Positions 11,464 through 23,477 of a stretch of DNA of 64,000 nucleotides are shown one piece after another. The position numbers and the translations under genes were made by a program. Under the pieces are notes generated by a model. It was given only the letters and a program-made list of their open reading frames with translations, was not told the DNA's origin and made no database searches. The stretch lies in the NCBI GenBank assembly GCA_903813345.2, contig CAIIXF020000011.1:17777754-17841753 (forward strand), given 5' to 3'. Every line of letters starts with the position of its first letter. The first letter of the stretch is position 1. This stretch comes from Owenia fusiformis. Lineage: Eukaryota > Annelida > Polychaeta > Sabellida > Oweniidae.

Positions 11464-11737
11464 TACATGGTAATGATTTCAAATATATCTCATTCATACC
11501 CTCTGGAACTGTTCACAAGGCGAAAAAAGCTTTTACCGAGGCGTATTGTAATTTACCAAATCAAGCATGAAATATTTGAAATCAGAGAGATATTAATATT
11601 TTGTATAATGTAAAGGATGGTGTCCAAATATCAACAGTTATGGAATAACGAGCCCAGTTTCATAGGATTTCTCCTCAGCCATACTTTTTTCTTGGCAGGG
11701 GATATTGTTCTCAATGAGCACTTTCTCAATTTAAATA

Positions 11738-12644
11738 CAGGGTGTTCAAAAACGCAACCCAAAGAAATCGCTATATCTTGAAAAATACGGGTTCAATTAT
11801 GTTCATATTTTCAGGGAATAAAGAAGAGACTGTGTATGTATAGCTCCTGTAAATGGTTAGTTGTAAAACATGATGTCTTGGAACCTGCTCAAAAGACAGT
11901 TGTACGAGGAAAATACGAAAAACGTAGTCGGGGGTGACTGCAACCGCAAAAAATTTAATAACTTCCTAACCATAGTGTTTTGCCTCTTCAAATTCGGCAC
12001 AAATCATCTTCATTCACTGTACGGTAAATCTGTAGAGTGAAATCAAAATCACTTCAGGGACTTTACAGTCATGGTGAAATGCTTTTAAATCGCAGTCAAA
12101 CGCCCTGGTTTGGGGAGACTTAAGAAGGCATTTTGACCATGACTGTAAAGTCCCTAAAGTGATTTTGATGAAACTCCACAAATTCACCACACCTTGAATG
12201 AGGATAATTTGTGCCAAATCTGCAGTGCCAAAACACCATGGTTAGAAAGTTATTTGGTTTTGTTGCTGTGGCAGTCACTTCTGTCTGCGTTTTCATATTT
12301 TCCTAGTACAACTGTCATTTGAGCAGGTGTCCAAGGCATCATGTTTTACAACTTGCTGACAACCGGAGCTATACATACACAGTCTCTTCTTTCTTTTCCT
12401 GAAAAAGGAACATAATTGAATTAGTATTTTCCAAGATATTGTGATTTTCCATTCGCGTTTTTAGTATTTTACTAGTACAACTGTCTTTTGAGCAAGTGTC
12501 CAAGACATCATGTTTTACAACTAACTAACAACAGGGGCTATACATACACTTTCTCTTCTTTCTTTCCTGAAAATATGAACATAATTGGATTAGTGTTTTC
12601 CAAGATATAGCGATTTCTTTGGGTTGCATTTTTTGAACACCCTG
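11738..12644. mobile_element. Foldback MITE of about 0.9 kb with TA target
   Basis: The ends are CAGGGTGTTCAAAAACGCAA and its inverted counterpart ending TTGAACACCCTG, flanked by TA. The two halves are reverse complements over most of the length (the words GACTTTACAGTCATGG and CCATGACTGTAAAGTCC meet near the centre). The right arm carries an extra partial copy of itself at about 12300-12460 and 12470-12640. There is no coding capacity. The TA target and palindromic build suggest a non-autonomous Tc1/mariner-type element. Confidence 0.75.
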
Positions 12645-12820
12645 TATGAGATTTTCATTAACACAATATACTATCTTTCAAGTAAATTCTCAAGGATAAT
12701 AGAAATATCAATCAAACAATTCGAGAAATTATTAATAGGAACCCTATGTCAACATGTTCAAAATGTTAAACCTATTGACTCAAAATAGGACCTTCTTTTT
12801 CGGATTCTTATTGCACCATA

Positions 12821-13060
12821 CAGGGGCGGATCTGGGAACCAACAAGGGGGGGGCAAATTTGAGGTCAGAGAAAAAAACGCGCTTTTTAAGCGCCCCTAAA
12901 ACCCAAAAGTGGGCCCAGATTTTGAAATTTTGAGGGCCATTTTCTTCAAGATTTGGCTGAAATTAAATAATAAGGCCTAAGAGGGCCCATTAATGACCAA
13001 AAAGGCCCACTTTTTTCGGGCCCCCAGCCCCCCCCCCTCCTCCCCCCAGATCCGCCAGTG
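12821..13060. mobile_element. MITE of the GGCGGATC-ended family (full copy)
   Basis: It begins CAGGGGCGGATCTGG and ends CAGATCCGCCAGTG, and is flanked on both sides by CCATA, a 5-base target duplication. The interior is low-complexity, with a poly-G run at the left and C-rich runs at the right, and GGGCCCA words. It shares its ends with 2982-3341 and 59794-59968. Confidence 0.7.
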
Positions 13061-13781
13061 CCATACCATGGAAAGTTAATTGAAGAATGGGTCTAGAACT
13101 TCTACCAAAGTAGAATGGATTGAAAGTATAGTTTTGAAAATATCAATTTTCGATGACTAAAAATATACTGAAAACAATGGATAGCATGAGTTTTCCCGAT
13201 TGGAAAATAAGATGGGATTTGTGGTTTCAACTTTATCGCATTTCAATCTCCTTCCCTTTTCAGACGGATAATGTGTAGAAGAAGCGTTTGATACATTTAA
13301 ATTGAGCAAAACAAGATCAATTTTTCAGAGAGTTGGATTGCTATTTTTATTATCATGGGGACTTCGCTTGAAAGAGAACATATCGTTTAACGAGGCGTAT
13401 AGCATTTGAAAGAATATCACATATTTTTGTCTTCCCGATTTCAGTCAAGGGCTTATTTAATACCCGGTGCATAGTTGTGTACCAAACGAAACGAGAAACG
13501 ACACGACATCCGGGGCTTTGTTTGGTCTTCATTAGACAATGGTGTATAAAGGGGTAGGATTTCTCAGACCTAGGTACATTTTTCTGTACAGTTTTGCGGT
13601 TATTTTACTCTATGGCATTGCAATCCGTTCACATCATTAGCTACATAATTGATTAACTTAAATATATGATATGTAAATAAGGGTTAACACTAACAGAATA
13701 AACAGGAAAATGTACTTGAAGTGGCGATTGCGTTTTCTGTCAGTCAGTCTTACCCCCCTTACCCAGCTCTATAGCGCAGTA

Positions 13782-14086
13782 CAAGGAGGATTGGCTCCCA
13801 GAGTGCACCACCGATATTCTGTCCCATATATGGGTATGTCGTAATACAAAATTCGAATTCAAACAGCCGCCATTTTGTTCACTTCAACATTTAAATCGTG
13901 AATTTTGGTCTTATTTCCAAACGAATAATTCCAAAACTCACAAGAAATGATCGAGATATTGGTTCGAATCTTTTGAACTGTTTATTTTGAATTTATAGTC
14001 GGTTTTAATTTCAGAAAATAACGACATTTCGACGTTTTCATTGTTGGAAAATATCGAGTTTCGATCCTGGGAGCCAATCCTCCTTG
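13782..14086. mobile_element. 305-bp MITE, copy A (CAAGGAGGATTGG ends)
   Basis: The ends are CAAGGAGGATTGGCTCCCA and its inverted copy, flanked by a perfect 9-base duplication (AGCGCAGTA). A copy of exactly the same length, in reverse orientation, lies at 16444-16748, and a truncated third copy at about 59010-59250. The interior is non-coding and contains GCCGCCATTTTG. A target duplication of 8-9 bases suits hAT or Mutator-like drivers. I cannot choose between them. Confidence 0.85.
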
Positions 14087-14534
14087 AGCGCAGTATAAGG
14101 TGACCTGATTATGCAAATGAGAAGACCCCGTTGGTTTCTCGTCAGCGCAATCAAAACGGATGCGGACAATCTTCGTTTTAACTGTTGTATCCGAACGGTT
14201 GGTGAACGTAATTCACTAGACTATCGAAAATAGGTTACGTTATAAGGATAGATTGTTTTTACTTACCAATCATCAACATGTGCTGACATATTCAGCTCTG
14301 GACTTTATGTCCAAAGGGGGGTAAGACACATCGTCAGAAAAAATTTCAAGTTATCACACCCCGATCATTTATTGGCTAATTCAAATCGGATGCGGTAAAA
14401 AACCGAACGTCAATTTGCGAACGATCCGGGTATTACGTTCGCCCTTGTTTCAGTCATGAATTACGTCAATTTTGCATGCAAACATTGGGTAGACGTTGTC
14501 ATTACCGGATGCCCAAACGTGTCAGGAACACATA

Positions 14535-15065
14535 CACTGGTGATCCACTCGATTACGCTGGTTACCAAAACGAACCGTTTTGGTAACAAAATGTCGGAAC
14601 GTCGAAGGCACGATTTTTCTTTTTTCCTTATTTCACGCGTTGTAAGCAGAATCCCCACGACGTTTTTTCTCACAACGTGCATCAGTATCATATGTTTTAG
14701 AAAATGTACATGTTTGCGAAAAAATAGCCCAGTGGACAACAGAATCGTCGATTTACTTCCTCACTTAAGTTACATAAACGGTTTAAACAGTTAAGATCTG
14801 CACTTTTAACCCAAACCGTTTATGTTACTTAAGTGAGGAAGTAAATCGACGATTCTGTTTTCTTCTGAACTATTTGTTTGCAAATATGTACACTTTCTTA
14901 AACATATGATACTGATACACGTTTGTGTTAAAAAATGTCGTGAGAATTCTGCCTACAACGTGTAAAATAAGAAAACGAGAGAAATCGTACCTTCCGGATG
15001 TTCCGACATTTTGTTACCAAAACGGTTCGTTTTGGTAACCAGCGTAATCGAGTGGATCACCAGTG
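14535..15065. mobile_element. 531-bp near-perfect palindromic element
   Basis: It begins CACTGGTGATCCACTCG and ends with the reverse complement, and both flanks carry ACATA (a 5-base target duplication). The two arms of about 255 bases pair across a loop of roughly 20 bases near 14795-14815 (core words CACTTAAGTTACATAAACGG and CCGTTTATGTTACTTAAGTG). Each arm carries an extra small hairpin, GGTTACCAAAACG / CGTTTTGGTAACC. The whole unit would form a long cruciform or a long double-stranded RNA hairpin if transcribed. No protein is encoded. Confidence 0.85.
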
Positions 15066-15074
15066 ACATAGATA

Positions 15075-15193
15075 CTCGAATGATGTTGATTGGACATCAG
15101 GGTGCAGAGAAATCTGCAGTAAAAAGTAATTTTACTGAGTGGCTTCACGAAAAAAAACAGGGTTATATGCCTGTATTTATTGCCAGAAAGTAG
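15075..15193 (+). pseudogene. Possible P-loop NTPase fragment (very uncertain)
   Basis: Directly after the palindromic element a short open stretch reads RMMLIGHQGAEKSAVKSN. This resembles a Walker A region of Roc/GTPase type (G-x-x-x-x-G-K-S/T), but with Glu where the second Gly should be. It ends at a stop about 25 codons later, with no switch or other motif following. It may be a relic of a STAND or Roc-type gene exon, or chance. No splice context was found. Confidence 0.2.
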
Positions 15194-16140
15194 TGCTCAC
15201 GGAGAAAGATAAGACTGTCCGAAATCACTTGCCATACTAAACCAGGTGTAAAAGGCTAGGTGGTCCTATCAAATTTTGGTCCTACCCACTCTCTATTGAT
15301 TTATATGGTGACCTAATTATAATTATTTTCCTTATTATTTATACACAGTCAGGGCCAGTAAGGGCCGTAAAGAAAGGGGACCATAATCCCCAGGGGACCT
15401 TAATTTCTTTTACACCCGGGTCGTGAATTGGTACGATCAGATAATTTATCAGGATAAATTTTGGATTGTTGATCTGGATAAATATTTGGTGAATTGGTAC
15501 GATCCTAAGATTTGTCCCAAGATTCACAGCGAAATTGGTATGGTAGGGAGGTTAAGATTAGCGTAAGAATATACGTGTACCTTTCCCTATCCGTATGTTT
15601 GTAACGGATGCGTATAGGTAATGTGTATTGGATCTAATGAAAACCATGCGATGGCTAATTGTATGGCATGTACCAGTACATGTCACCTCCAAGAACTGTT
15701 ATACACTGCAGAGAGAGTGTGGTGTAGCTACTGTAGTGGGGAGGGGGTGTTGCGTATGGTCCCGCTAATGGAGCAGTGACTTAAGGCGAAATGTTTAATT
15801 TCTAGCATGATCCAGCAATGAGAGTGACCAAATAGTAAAATTAAACAACCCATTAACATGACAAAATGTCACCACCTAGTTACTCATAATATTATGAGTT
15901 CAATCTTAAGTGAGGTTTGAATGAGAACTTGTAGATAGATGATTTTGAAAAAATAAATTGCTCAATTTGAAGCAAGTTGAAAAAATACCTTTTTTACCTT
16001 GAGAAGGTCATTGAAGGTGAAATCTCAAATCTCAATTCAGATGTAAACTTCTGAGAACTTGAAGATGATTTTGAAAAAAAATTGGTCCATTTGAAGCTAA
16101 AGGAATGGGGGAGAGCAGATGATCGTGATATCGGGGGGCT

Positions 16141-16149
16141 GCGCATGCG
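16141..16149. promoter_or_regulatory. NRF1-like GCGCATGCG site
   Basis: The palindrome GCGCATGCG lies in a short CpG-containing patch (GCGTCGGCGCGC follows some 40 bases on) within otherwise AT-rich DNA. It matches the core of the NRF1 recognition sequence, common in animal promoters. There is no coding start nearby on either strand, so an orphan promoter is only a possibility. Confidence 0.25.
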
Positions 16150-16443
16150 TAAAGCCGATTAAACCAGAAGTCTGTTCTCTTACCGCGTCGGCGCGCTATG
16201 AATAAATGGCGAAGAAATATTGACACAGCTCATACCGTACATAGTACCTGTACATAATTAAATGCCTCTTTTCGTGTTTAGTTTGTGCATATATCACTGG
16301 CATGTAGCGGCCCTGATATCGATAAATTCTACACGCAATATAACCCGATACTACATGCTTGGTTAAAACTTTACACGAAAAAGCTTCGATATCCGGGCAT
16401 TTACTCTTACACTGAACTGAAAATAGCATCGTCTAAACGTGTA

Positions 16444-16748
16444 CAAGGAGGATTGGCTCCCAGGATCGAAACTCGATATTTTCCAACAATGAAAACGTCG
16501 AAATGTCGTTATTTTCTGAAATTAAAACCGACTATAAATTCAAAATAAACAGTTCAAAAGATTCAAACCAATATCTCGATCATTTCTTGTGAGTTTTGGA
16601 ATTTTTCGTTTGGAAATAAGACCAAAATTCACGATTTAAATGTTGAAGTGAACAAAATGGCGGCTGTTTGAATTCGAATTTTGTATTACGACATACCCAT
16701 ATATGGGACAGAATATCGGTGGTGCACTCTGGGAGCCAATCCTCCTTG
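16444..16748. mobile_element. 305-bp MITE, copy B (reverse orientation)
   Basis: It is the reverse complement of the element at 13782-14086, with the same 305-base length and only a handful of differences. It is flanked by an 8-base duplication (AACGTGTA). The near identity of the two copies suggests recent movement. Confidence 0.85.
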
Positions 16749-17133
16749 AACGTGTATGTGTTGGCTTCCGGGTAAGTTTATCAACATTTATACTCAATTG
16801 AAAGAGCAGTCGTGCTTATATCGTGTACCAGTTTGATTTATTTATATGTGTGTGTATTTATAACACGATAGCCTAGTAATACCGTGTCGTTAGAACAACT
16901 GCTAGATATCGAACTAATGACCCGAAATTACATTATTGGACTGATCGCGCATCTGATATTAAATGATTACTTTGCATTGAATCTGATATTAACTTGCAAC
17001 CCAATACCATGACTTTACATTTGAATGATAACACGGCCTCAAATTCTAATCCATTATACGTCCATTGCAGGCCAAAAATGTTTCAATGTGGATATTGTAA
17101 TGCACACGAGAATACATTCGATTTGTATATTGA

Positions 17134-17500
17134 CAGGGCCGTCAGATGGGGGGGGGGTGCGATGGGTGCGACCGCACCCCCCCTTTGTCATCCCCCAAAA
17201 TAAATTTGAAAAAAATTTTTTTTTGAAAAATATTTTTTTGGTAATTTTTTTTTCATTGACTCATACACTTTGAAAGTAGCCAGAAAGCACCAAATAGCAT
17301 CTCAAAACTGTAAACTTTTCTAGGGGGAGTGGACCACTCCTCACACCCCCCACAAAACAATTGGAACGAACCAATATAGGGAGTAACTGACCCCCCCCCC
17401 TCTCTCTGTCTTACGCGAGTTGATTTACGCGGCAAAAAAATGACAATTTTATAAAAGCTAAAAACCGCACCCCCTTGGAGAAAAGTGTCTTACGGGCCTG
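17134..17500. mobile_element. MITE-like element with CAGGGCCGT/ACGGGCCTG ends
   Basis: The ends are imperfect inverted repeats (CAGGGCCGTCA and TTACGGGCCTG), flanked by ATTGA on both sides (a 5-base duplication). The interior has poly-G and poly-C runs and a long poly-A/T stretch. No coding capacity was seen. The end style is like the GGCGGATC family, but the core differs. Confidence 0.55.
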
Positions 17501-17879
17501 ATTGATCATACATCAATTGAACATGGAGATTTTCCTGTAAACTTTTCCCAAACCTGTGGAATAGACAAGATGCGAGTAGAAATTATCTTGATTTACGTCA
17601 TCAAATATTCAAAATTCATTTTTTAAAAAAATTCGAAACCATCGAATATCACTTTTTAAGACGTGATATTCGATAGTTTAAAAGTGATATTCGATGGTTT
17701 GTAAATTGTTTACTAAAATATGATATCTTGGTCACATATCAAATATATCATCATGTGATATTCGATCTATATCATTGCAACCATGGGATATAGAGGATAT
17801 CCTATGATTTATGAGAGATATGATTTTTATCCACGAATGAATATGATATCTTAAGTATGTTTCCCACATGCTCTGGTGT

Positions 17880-18290
17880 GTTACTTGCAAAATATGTTAT
17901 CATTTTCAAAAAAAATTCAAAATTTTTTCCAAATTTGTTTTCAATTTTTTTCAAAAATGAAAAAGAAAATTTCCAAAATTTTTTTTCCCAATTTTTTTTC
18001 CAATTTTTTGTCCAAAATTTTTTTTCAAGATTTTTTTCACATTTTTTTGCATAATTTTTTGCACGATTTTTTCAAATTTTTATTTTCAGATTTTTTTCAA
18101 AAATGAAAAAAAATTCCATTTTCCAAATTTTTTTTCACATTTTTTTTCCCAAATTTTTTTCCCACATTTTTTTTCACCTTTTTTTGGCATACATTTTTTT
18201 CAGAATATTTTCCAAACTTTTCCAAACTTTTTTTTCAATTTTTTTTCAAAATTTTTTTTTCCGAATTTATTTTTAACATTTTTTTGAGCG
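17880..18290. repeat. T-rich low-complexity tract
   Basis: About 400 bases are built of variations on CAAATTTTTTTTC / CCAAATTTTTTTCA, with T on one strand and very few G. The predicted peptides (Phe-rich, FFSNFF-like) are a product of composition and not genes. It abuts the inverted-repeat zone that follows. Confidence 0.8.
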
Positions 18291-19510
18291 GGACATACGA
18301 TTTATATGTCCCGGAGCTCCGTCGGAGCGGGACATACGAAAAATATTTGCCGGATATGGAATATATTCCCGGTTGATATGCCCCTGAAACCTCATCAGGT
18401 ATGGAATACATAGAGATTATCCTATATGAGGTTCAGGATATTGGGATTATCCCGAGGCCAATAAAATATATCTGCCCGAGGGCCGTAGGTCCCGAGGGAA
18501 GATATAATATATTGGCCAAGGGATAATCCAAATATCCTGAACCGACTATAGGATGATCTGTTTATCCCATACCAATCACAGATCGCGATTGTCTGCGTTT
18601 TTCTCCATTGTCGTTTACAGTATGCGAACGTTACAAAAAATAACCAATACGGGAACAGCGATTATGACGTAGCGGGCAGATATAGTATATCTGCCCGCTC
18701 GGAGCGGGACGTAAAGCTATATCTGCCCGCTGATGAAAATATAAGTTTTTACAAACCGGCTTTATGTACCCGTAACACGTCCAAGTATGGGATAAATATA
18801 GGTTATTTACTGGCAGGGATTGAATATGGGTTTTATTCCGAGGGACAATATGATATTGACTGAAGGGTAATATAATATTGACCGAGAGCGCAGCGACCGA
18901 GTGTCAATATCATATTGCCCAAGGTCAATATCATATTTTCCGAGGAATAAAACCCATATTCAATCCTGACCAGAAATAACCTATTTATTCCATAATACAT
19001 CCCTCTAGAATGTTACATTTGGATAATGCAAACGTTATATTAATAAATGCACATTGTTTGAAAAATAAAATAAATAAATAAAATAACCGGGAAACTAAAA
19101 AATAGGTCAATACGCTCCAATACGATTTTTTCACGGGGACAATACGATTTTTTCATGTAATACGCTCCAATACGATTTTTTCACGGGGACAATACGATTT
19201 TTTTCATGTAATACGCTCCAATACGATTTTTTTCCCGGGGAAAATACGCTTTTTTCATGTAATACGATTCAATACGATTTTAATTCCTTCATATTTCCCT
19301 GGGAAAACAGTTAGTATTATGGAATAAAATATATTTTCCCTCGGGACCTGCGGCCCTCGGACAGATATATTATATTTGCCTCGGGGTAATCCCAATATCC
19401 TGAACCTCAGATAGGATAATCTCTATATCTACCTGATGGACCATTGGGACCGAAGGTAGACGTGCATATCTCACGAGGGATAAACCCCATATCCAAACCG
19501 ACCGCACATA
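18290..19510. repeat. Dense inverted-repeat zone (foldback element)
   Basis: A left arm at about 18393-18519 (GAGATTATCCTATATGAGG, then TTCAGGATATTGGG, then CCGAGGGCCG) recurs inverted at about 19317-19443. Within the intervening DNA there are further small palindromes: ATCTGCCCGC/GCGGGCAGAT around 18675-18732, and CAATATCATATT/AATATGATATTG around 18845-18935. Phrases such as GAGCGCAGCGACCGAG also occur. The overall picture is a large foldback element with palindromes nested inside palindromes. No protein coding was seen. Confidence 0.65.
19107..19284. repeat. Tandem repeat of about 60 bp, three units
   Basis: The phrases AATACGCTCCAATACGATTT, TTTCACGGGGACAATACG and TTTCATGTAATACG recur in the same order about three times, the last unit being more diverged. 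It sits inside the inverted-repeat zone. The sub-word AATACGATTTT recurs every 20-30 bases. Confidence 0.8.
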
Positions 19511-22500
19511 TCTGCTTTATCATTTACCAAGTAGTTTTCTAAAAAATTAATCTTATTTCCTTTTTTGAATTTTTTAAATTTTTTATTTTTATTCTCTACT
19601 CTACTTGTCAAAGAATAATAGACGATAAATATATATATATATAGTTTAGCATGATATGTACTTCTTTCTGTAACTGGAATACGATTCTAATATACAAGCA
19701 ACACATACGTATTCCCGGGGAACCATAAATATTTTGTGTAGGGTGTGGACATTTTTCTTTTCATTTCTCTAAAATCAGATTATTTTCATAAAATCCATAC
19801 AAAGTTGGGCCTAAGCCTCTATTTTCGTATTCTGCATGTTAAGATATTTATAATGTAAAACCTAAGAGATAAATTCAATGTCTTCAGTTGAGAATAAGTA
19901 TAGGTAAATGTGTGAATTCTGCTTGTTGTTGCACTATTTTTATAATAAACAAGGTTCGATACGCAACACTGAATAGACTACAGTCATAGCTTAGTTGTAA
20001 AGAAAACAAAAGAAGTTGGGACGTGGTCATGCTTGATTATGTTTCTTTTATATATCACCGTTTGCATTCGTTGAAATCGGCCTGCATTGATTTCAAGAGG
20101 TGGTCGGTGTACAAGGTCATATGTTTGAGTTATTGGTTTAATGATAAATGTGACCCTTGAATGCGTTAGGCTTTATGTATGCGTGAAACAAATACTCCAA
20201 TGGCCTAATCTCAATTTGCCTACAAACAATATAACATTGAAATGATAGTCATCTGCATATTAACTTCCGCACCACACGTCTAACTTCGACACAATTCAGT
20301 AAAGTATCCAGTATCGCTTAAATCGCTACATGCCAGTGATATATGCTCTAAATATATCAATGTATTCTCTAGCTGGATATCACATAGATATTTAGAGAAC
20401 TATATGTGTAATACGCTCTCTATGAGTTGAACAAAAATATTCTTGCTGTATGTGTAAAAATCCCGACCGTTTCATGAATATCCCGAAAGTATCCCTAAAT
20501 ATCCAAAAATGGTTAAATATTCAGCCTTATTTGTGAGTATCTGAATCATATATTAGTTGTACAAATGTACCCATAAGTATACCACGTGAAAAAAACGAGA
20601 CATATCAGTAATTTCCAGAACTACGGATATTTCTTGATATTCAGTGTTCCGTCTCTCAATAATATCCGTGAATCTCCGAAATCGTGATATTTATCATGGA
20701 TTCTTAAGGATACGTTCCATATTTCTATGATATCCCGCAAGTATTCAGGCCGTATACTATATCATTTTTCGCTGGGATTGGTCCAAATGACCAAATTACA
20801 TTGGAATTCGGATAAATTTTATCCAAAAATCAATCCACCAATTGTAAGTGGATTAAGATGAGGATAAAATTTATCCAAAAGATTGTACGAATTCACCAAT
20901 ATCAGTATAAATTCCAAGATTAATCCCACAACGCATCATTTACCATAACGAGATTCGTTCGAATCGGATTACGGATCGTACCAATTTACGTTCCTGGTCC
21001 TTTAACTGCGTTAATTCAGAGTTGAAAATTATGTGAACAGATGTAATTGAAAATAATTTCTACTTCCAACTGGATGAACAAAAATATGACAATTTACCAT
21101 TGGAAGGAGGCAGCTGCGTCAACACGTTTTTCTAAGAAAACTTGAATGTAACCGTGTTATATTTACCATAATTCCCATGGATTACCATTCCGATCTTAAT
21201 TGGCTTTAGGCATACTTACAATCATTAAAATTCAACACGTTTGAAATTAGAGTTGAATTATTTTATTTCCGGTTGATATAACGTCTTAGCGTTAGTGAAA
21301 TCGAACGCAATTTCAACTGATTGGATAACATGATGTGATCATGAGTAGGTTGTGTGAGTGGATGCACGATGGGATCGTGTTATTCTGCGAGTAGCAACCG
21401 AAGCGTTTATACACAGTTTTAGTTAATGTTGTAAGTTGTCATACAACCGATTCGAAAATTTAGTTTTATTGTTCGAGGAGGCATACCTTTTTCCCTTTCG
21501 AAAGTCACAAAGATTTTGATCTGGGTTTTAACGGTGTCAGGTCGATAAACTAAAGTTTTTCATATTGAAGTCAATGAACACTTTCTTTAGTGCTATTGAC
21601 CAAATCAACGTTTTTGAATGAAGTATACGTGTTTTGACGTTGATGTAACCTGCTCCCAATAATTACTATTTTGGGAAGTATATTTTTCTGCAATTATCAC
21701 AAAGCATTGCATAGCATAGGATGTTAATTAAGTTAATTAAAACATTTAGATATTAGGTTTCTAAGAAGCAATTATGTAATGTGCATATAAATCTGAAACT
21801 CAAGGCATGGCTTTTTACTGACAGCGCATTGAATCTAAGTGAATAAATATGTATTTAAGTGCGTTTCTGTCATATTGTTTCAAGGAAGGCACAAAGTTTT
21901 GCTTTTAAAGATATTGATTATATCCGAAAGTCCTTCATAGTTTTAGATATGTAATATCTATTTCCAGAAGGGCATCAATTTTGGTATTTTAAGATGATAG
22001 TTGTGTTCCTTAACAACATTTACAGTAGTTGTGTTATATCAGTGTGACAAACACATTAAGAGAAGTGCTTGTCAACTAATTGCATTTTATAATAAACAGA
22101 TAGTATTTAGATTTACAACGTTTCGAAGAATTGTACTTTTGCTTTTGTTGCAATACGAGATAAGTTTGTATTAAGATTAGCATGCATGGTGCTTTCCAGA
22201 TATTATATTGTTCATCACAATAGTTTTAGAAGATCGTATGATTTTTGTAGTCCGGTCGTGTATTCTTGTGATAATCACGGAATTTTTGTCTTTTGTGACC
22301 AACAATGTCGCATATTACGACAGTCTATTAAGGAAGGAAATTTCATTAACTTTCTGAGTTACGTGTTTTGCCAAAATGCAATGTTATGGTTACAGTGCAA
22401 GTCTGTAGACAGTGATTTAGATTATTGTTATGTATTAATGACAGTGCGTGATTACTGTATTAGATAGTGAGGCATGTTATTCACAGATTTTGCATAGTGC

Positions 22501-23477
22501 TAAAAGGCACTATATACATGTATGGTCCTTATTCAAGTTTTTTATATTGCAAGTTGACAGATAGTCACAATTTAGAATTGGTTCTGGCGTAGCTGCTGGC
22601 TCGAATTTAATCCTATAATATATGTGATATTATATTGTGTGGTTTGTGGTGAAGACTGTTTAATTAGGAAATAATAACCATTTTATACCCAATTGGGTAT
22701 GCAAATACTACATGGGAGGGGAGAACTATACCCCTACAGGACTGCGTTCACATAAACGTTCTCATAAAACGTGTAGGTTAGCCTACCACGTGAACGTAAC
22801 CAATAAATTGCTAACCTGCCCATTGGTCCGGGGGGGGGGGGGTACTGGTCAAATTTTTGTACAGGGGGTGCCACTGCGACTGCGATTTTTTCTTTAAAAA
22901 TGGACCCACATCTAGGGTTTTTCATTCAAAAATAGACCCACTTCAAGGTAATTTTTAAAAAACAATACCCACTCCCGGCGATTTTTCCAAAAACAGTACC
23001 TAGTTTTAGGATTTTTCAACCCAAATCTAGGGATTTTCGGCGAAAAAGTGTTTAAAACCAATGTCATTGATCTGTGTTCTAATTGATTCACTGTTTCTTA
23101 TCACCGTATCAAAATCGCTTGTACTTGACGAATGCCTACGCTTTTATATAGTTTTTGGCAACGTTATCATCATAAAAGGTGACATTTCTATCTTGAAACA
23201 AAATGATTTATTTGGGATTTTTATTCAATATTAATCCGTTCTATATGTAGATATCCTCAGATAGTACCCCCGGTTATATGTTTTACATATTCACCCTTTT
23301 ACTGTATTATAAGAAAGGCGCTGTGTGGTTTTAGGGTTTAAGCTCAAGGCTCACTGCTTTTTTGTAAAATATACAAGTGCTTCTTTAAACCAAGACCAAA
23401 TGTCGTGGTTAAAGGCTAGCATAACATCTACGAGAAATACAAAACTATTTTAAAAATAATGTATTTAGTTCTCTCTA
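19511..23477. other. Intergenic, no supported gene
   Basis: I see no coding exon with both splice context and a recognisable domain. A 93-codon frame at 22186-22467 is Cys- and Tyr-rich but matches nothing I know and lacks splice context. I regard it as chance. At about 20770-20990 short palindromes of the type GGATAAATTTTATCC recur, and similar wording occurs at 15427-15530. A tandem repeat starts at 22890. Confidence 0.5.
22890..23045. repeat. Degenerate tandem repeat, about 34-bp unit
   Basis: Four or five diverged units have the pattern AAAAATGGACCCACATCTAGG followed by a T-rich spacer (rATTTTTCA). They directly follow a poly-G run of 13 and a GGTACTGGTCAAATTTTTG segment at about 22829-22860. 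The unit resembles a common interspersed minisatellite more than a gene. Confidence 0.6.

Noticed and set aside
14456-14794. 112-codon frame across the palindrome
   Set aside because: The frame is made by the inverted arms and mirrored on the other strand. There is no domain.
8341-15065. Transib/RAG-type origin for the 5-bp-duplication MITEs
   Set aside because: The end sequences (CACCCTTGG, CACTGGTGA, CAGGGGCGG) do not fit the CACWRTG heptamer well, and no Transib transposase is in the window.
17857-18106. Phe-rich frames over the T-rich tract
   Set aside because: Pure composition effect of poly-T. No complexity, no motif.
22186-22467. 93-codon Cys/Tyr-rich frame as a small gene
   Set aside because: No signal peptide, domain or splice context. 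The length is within chance for AT-rich DNA of this size.
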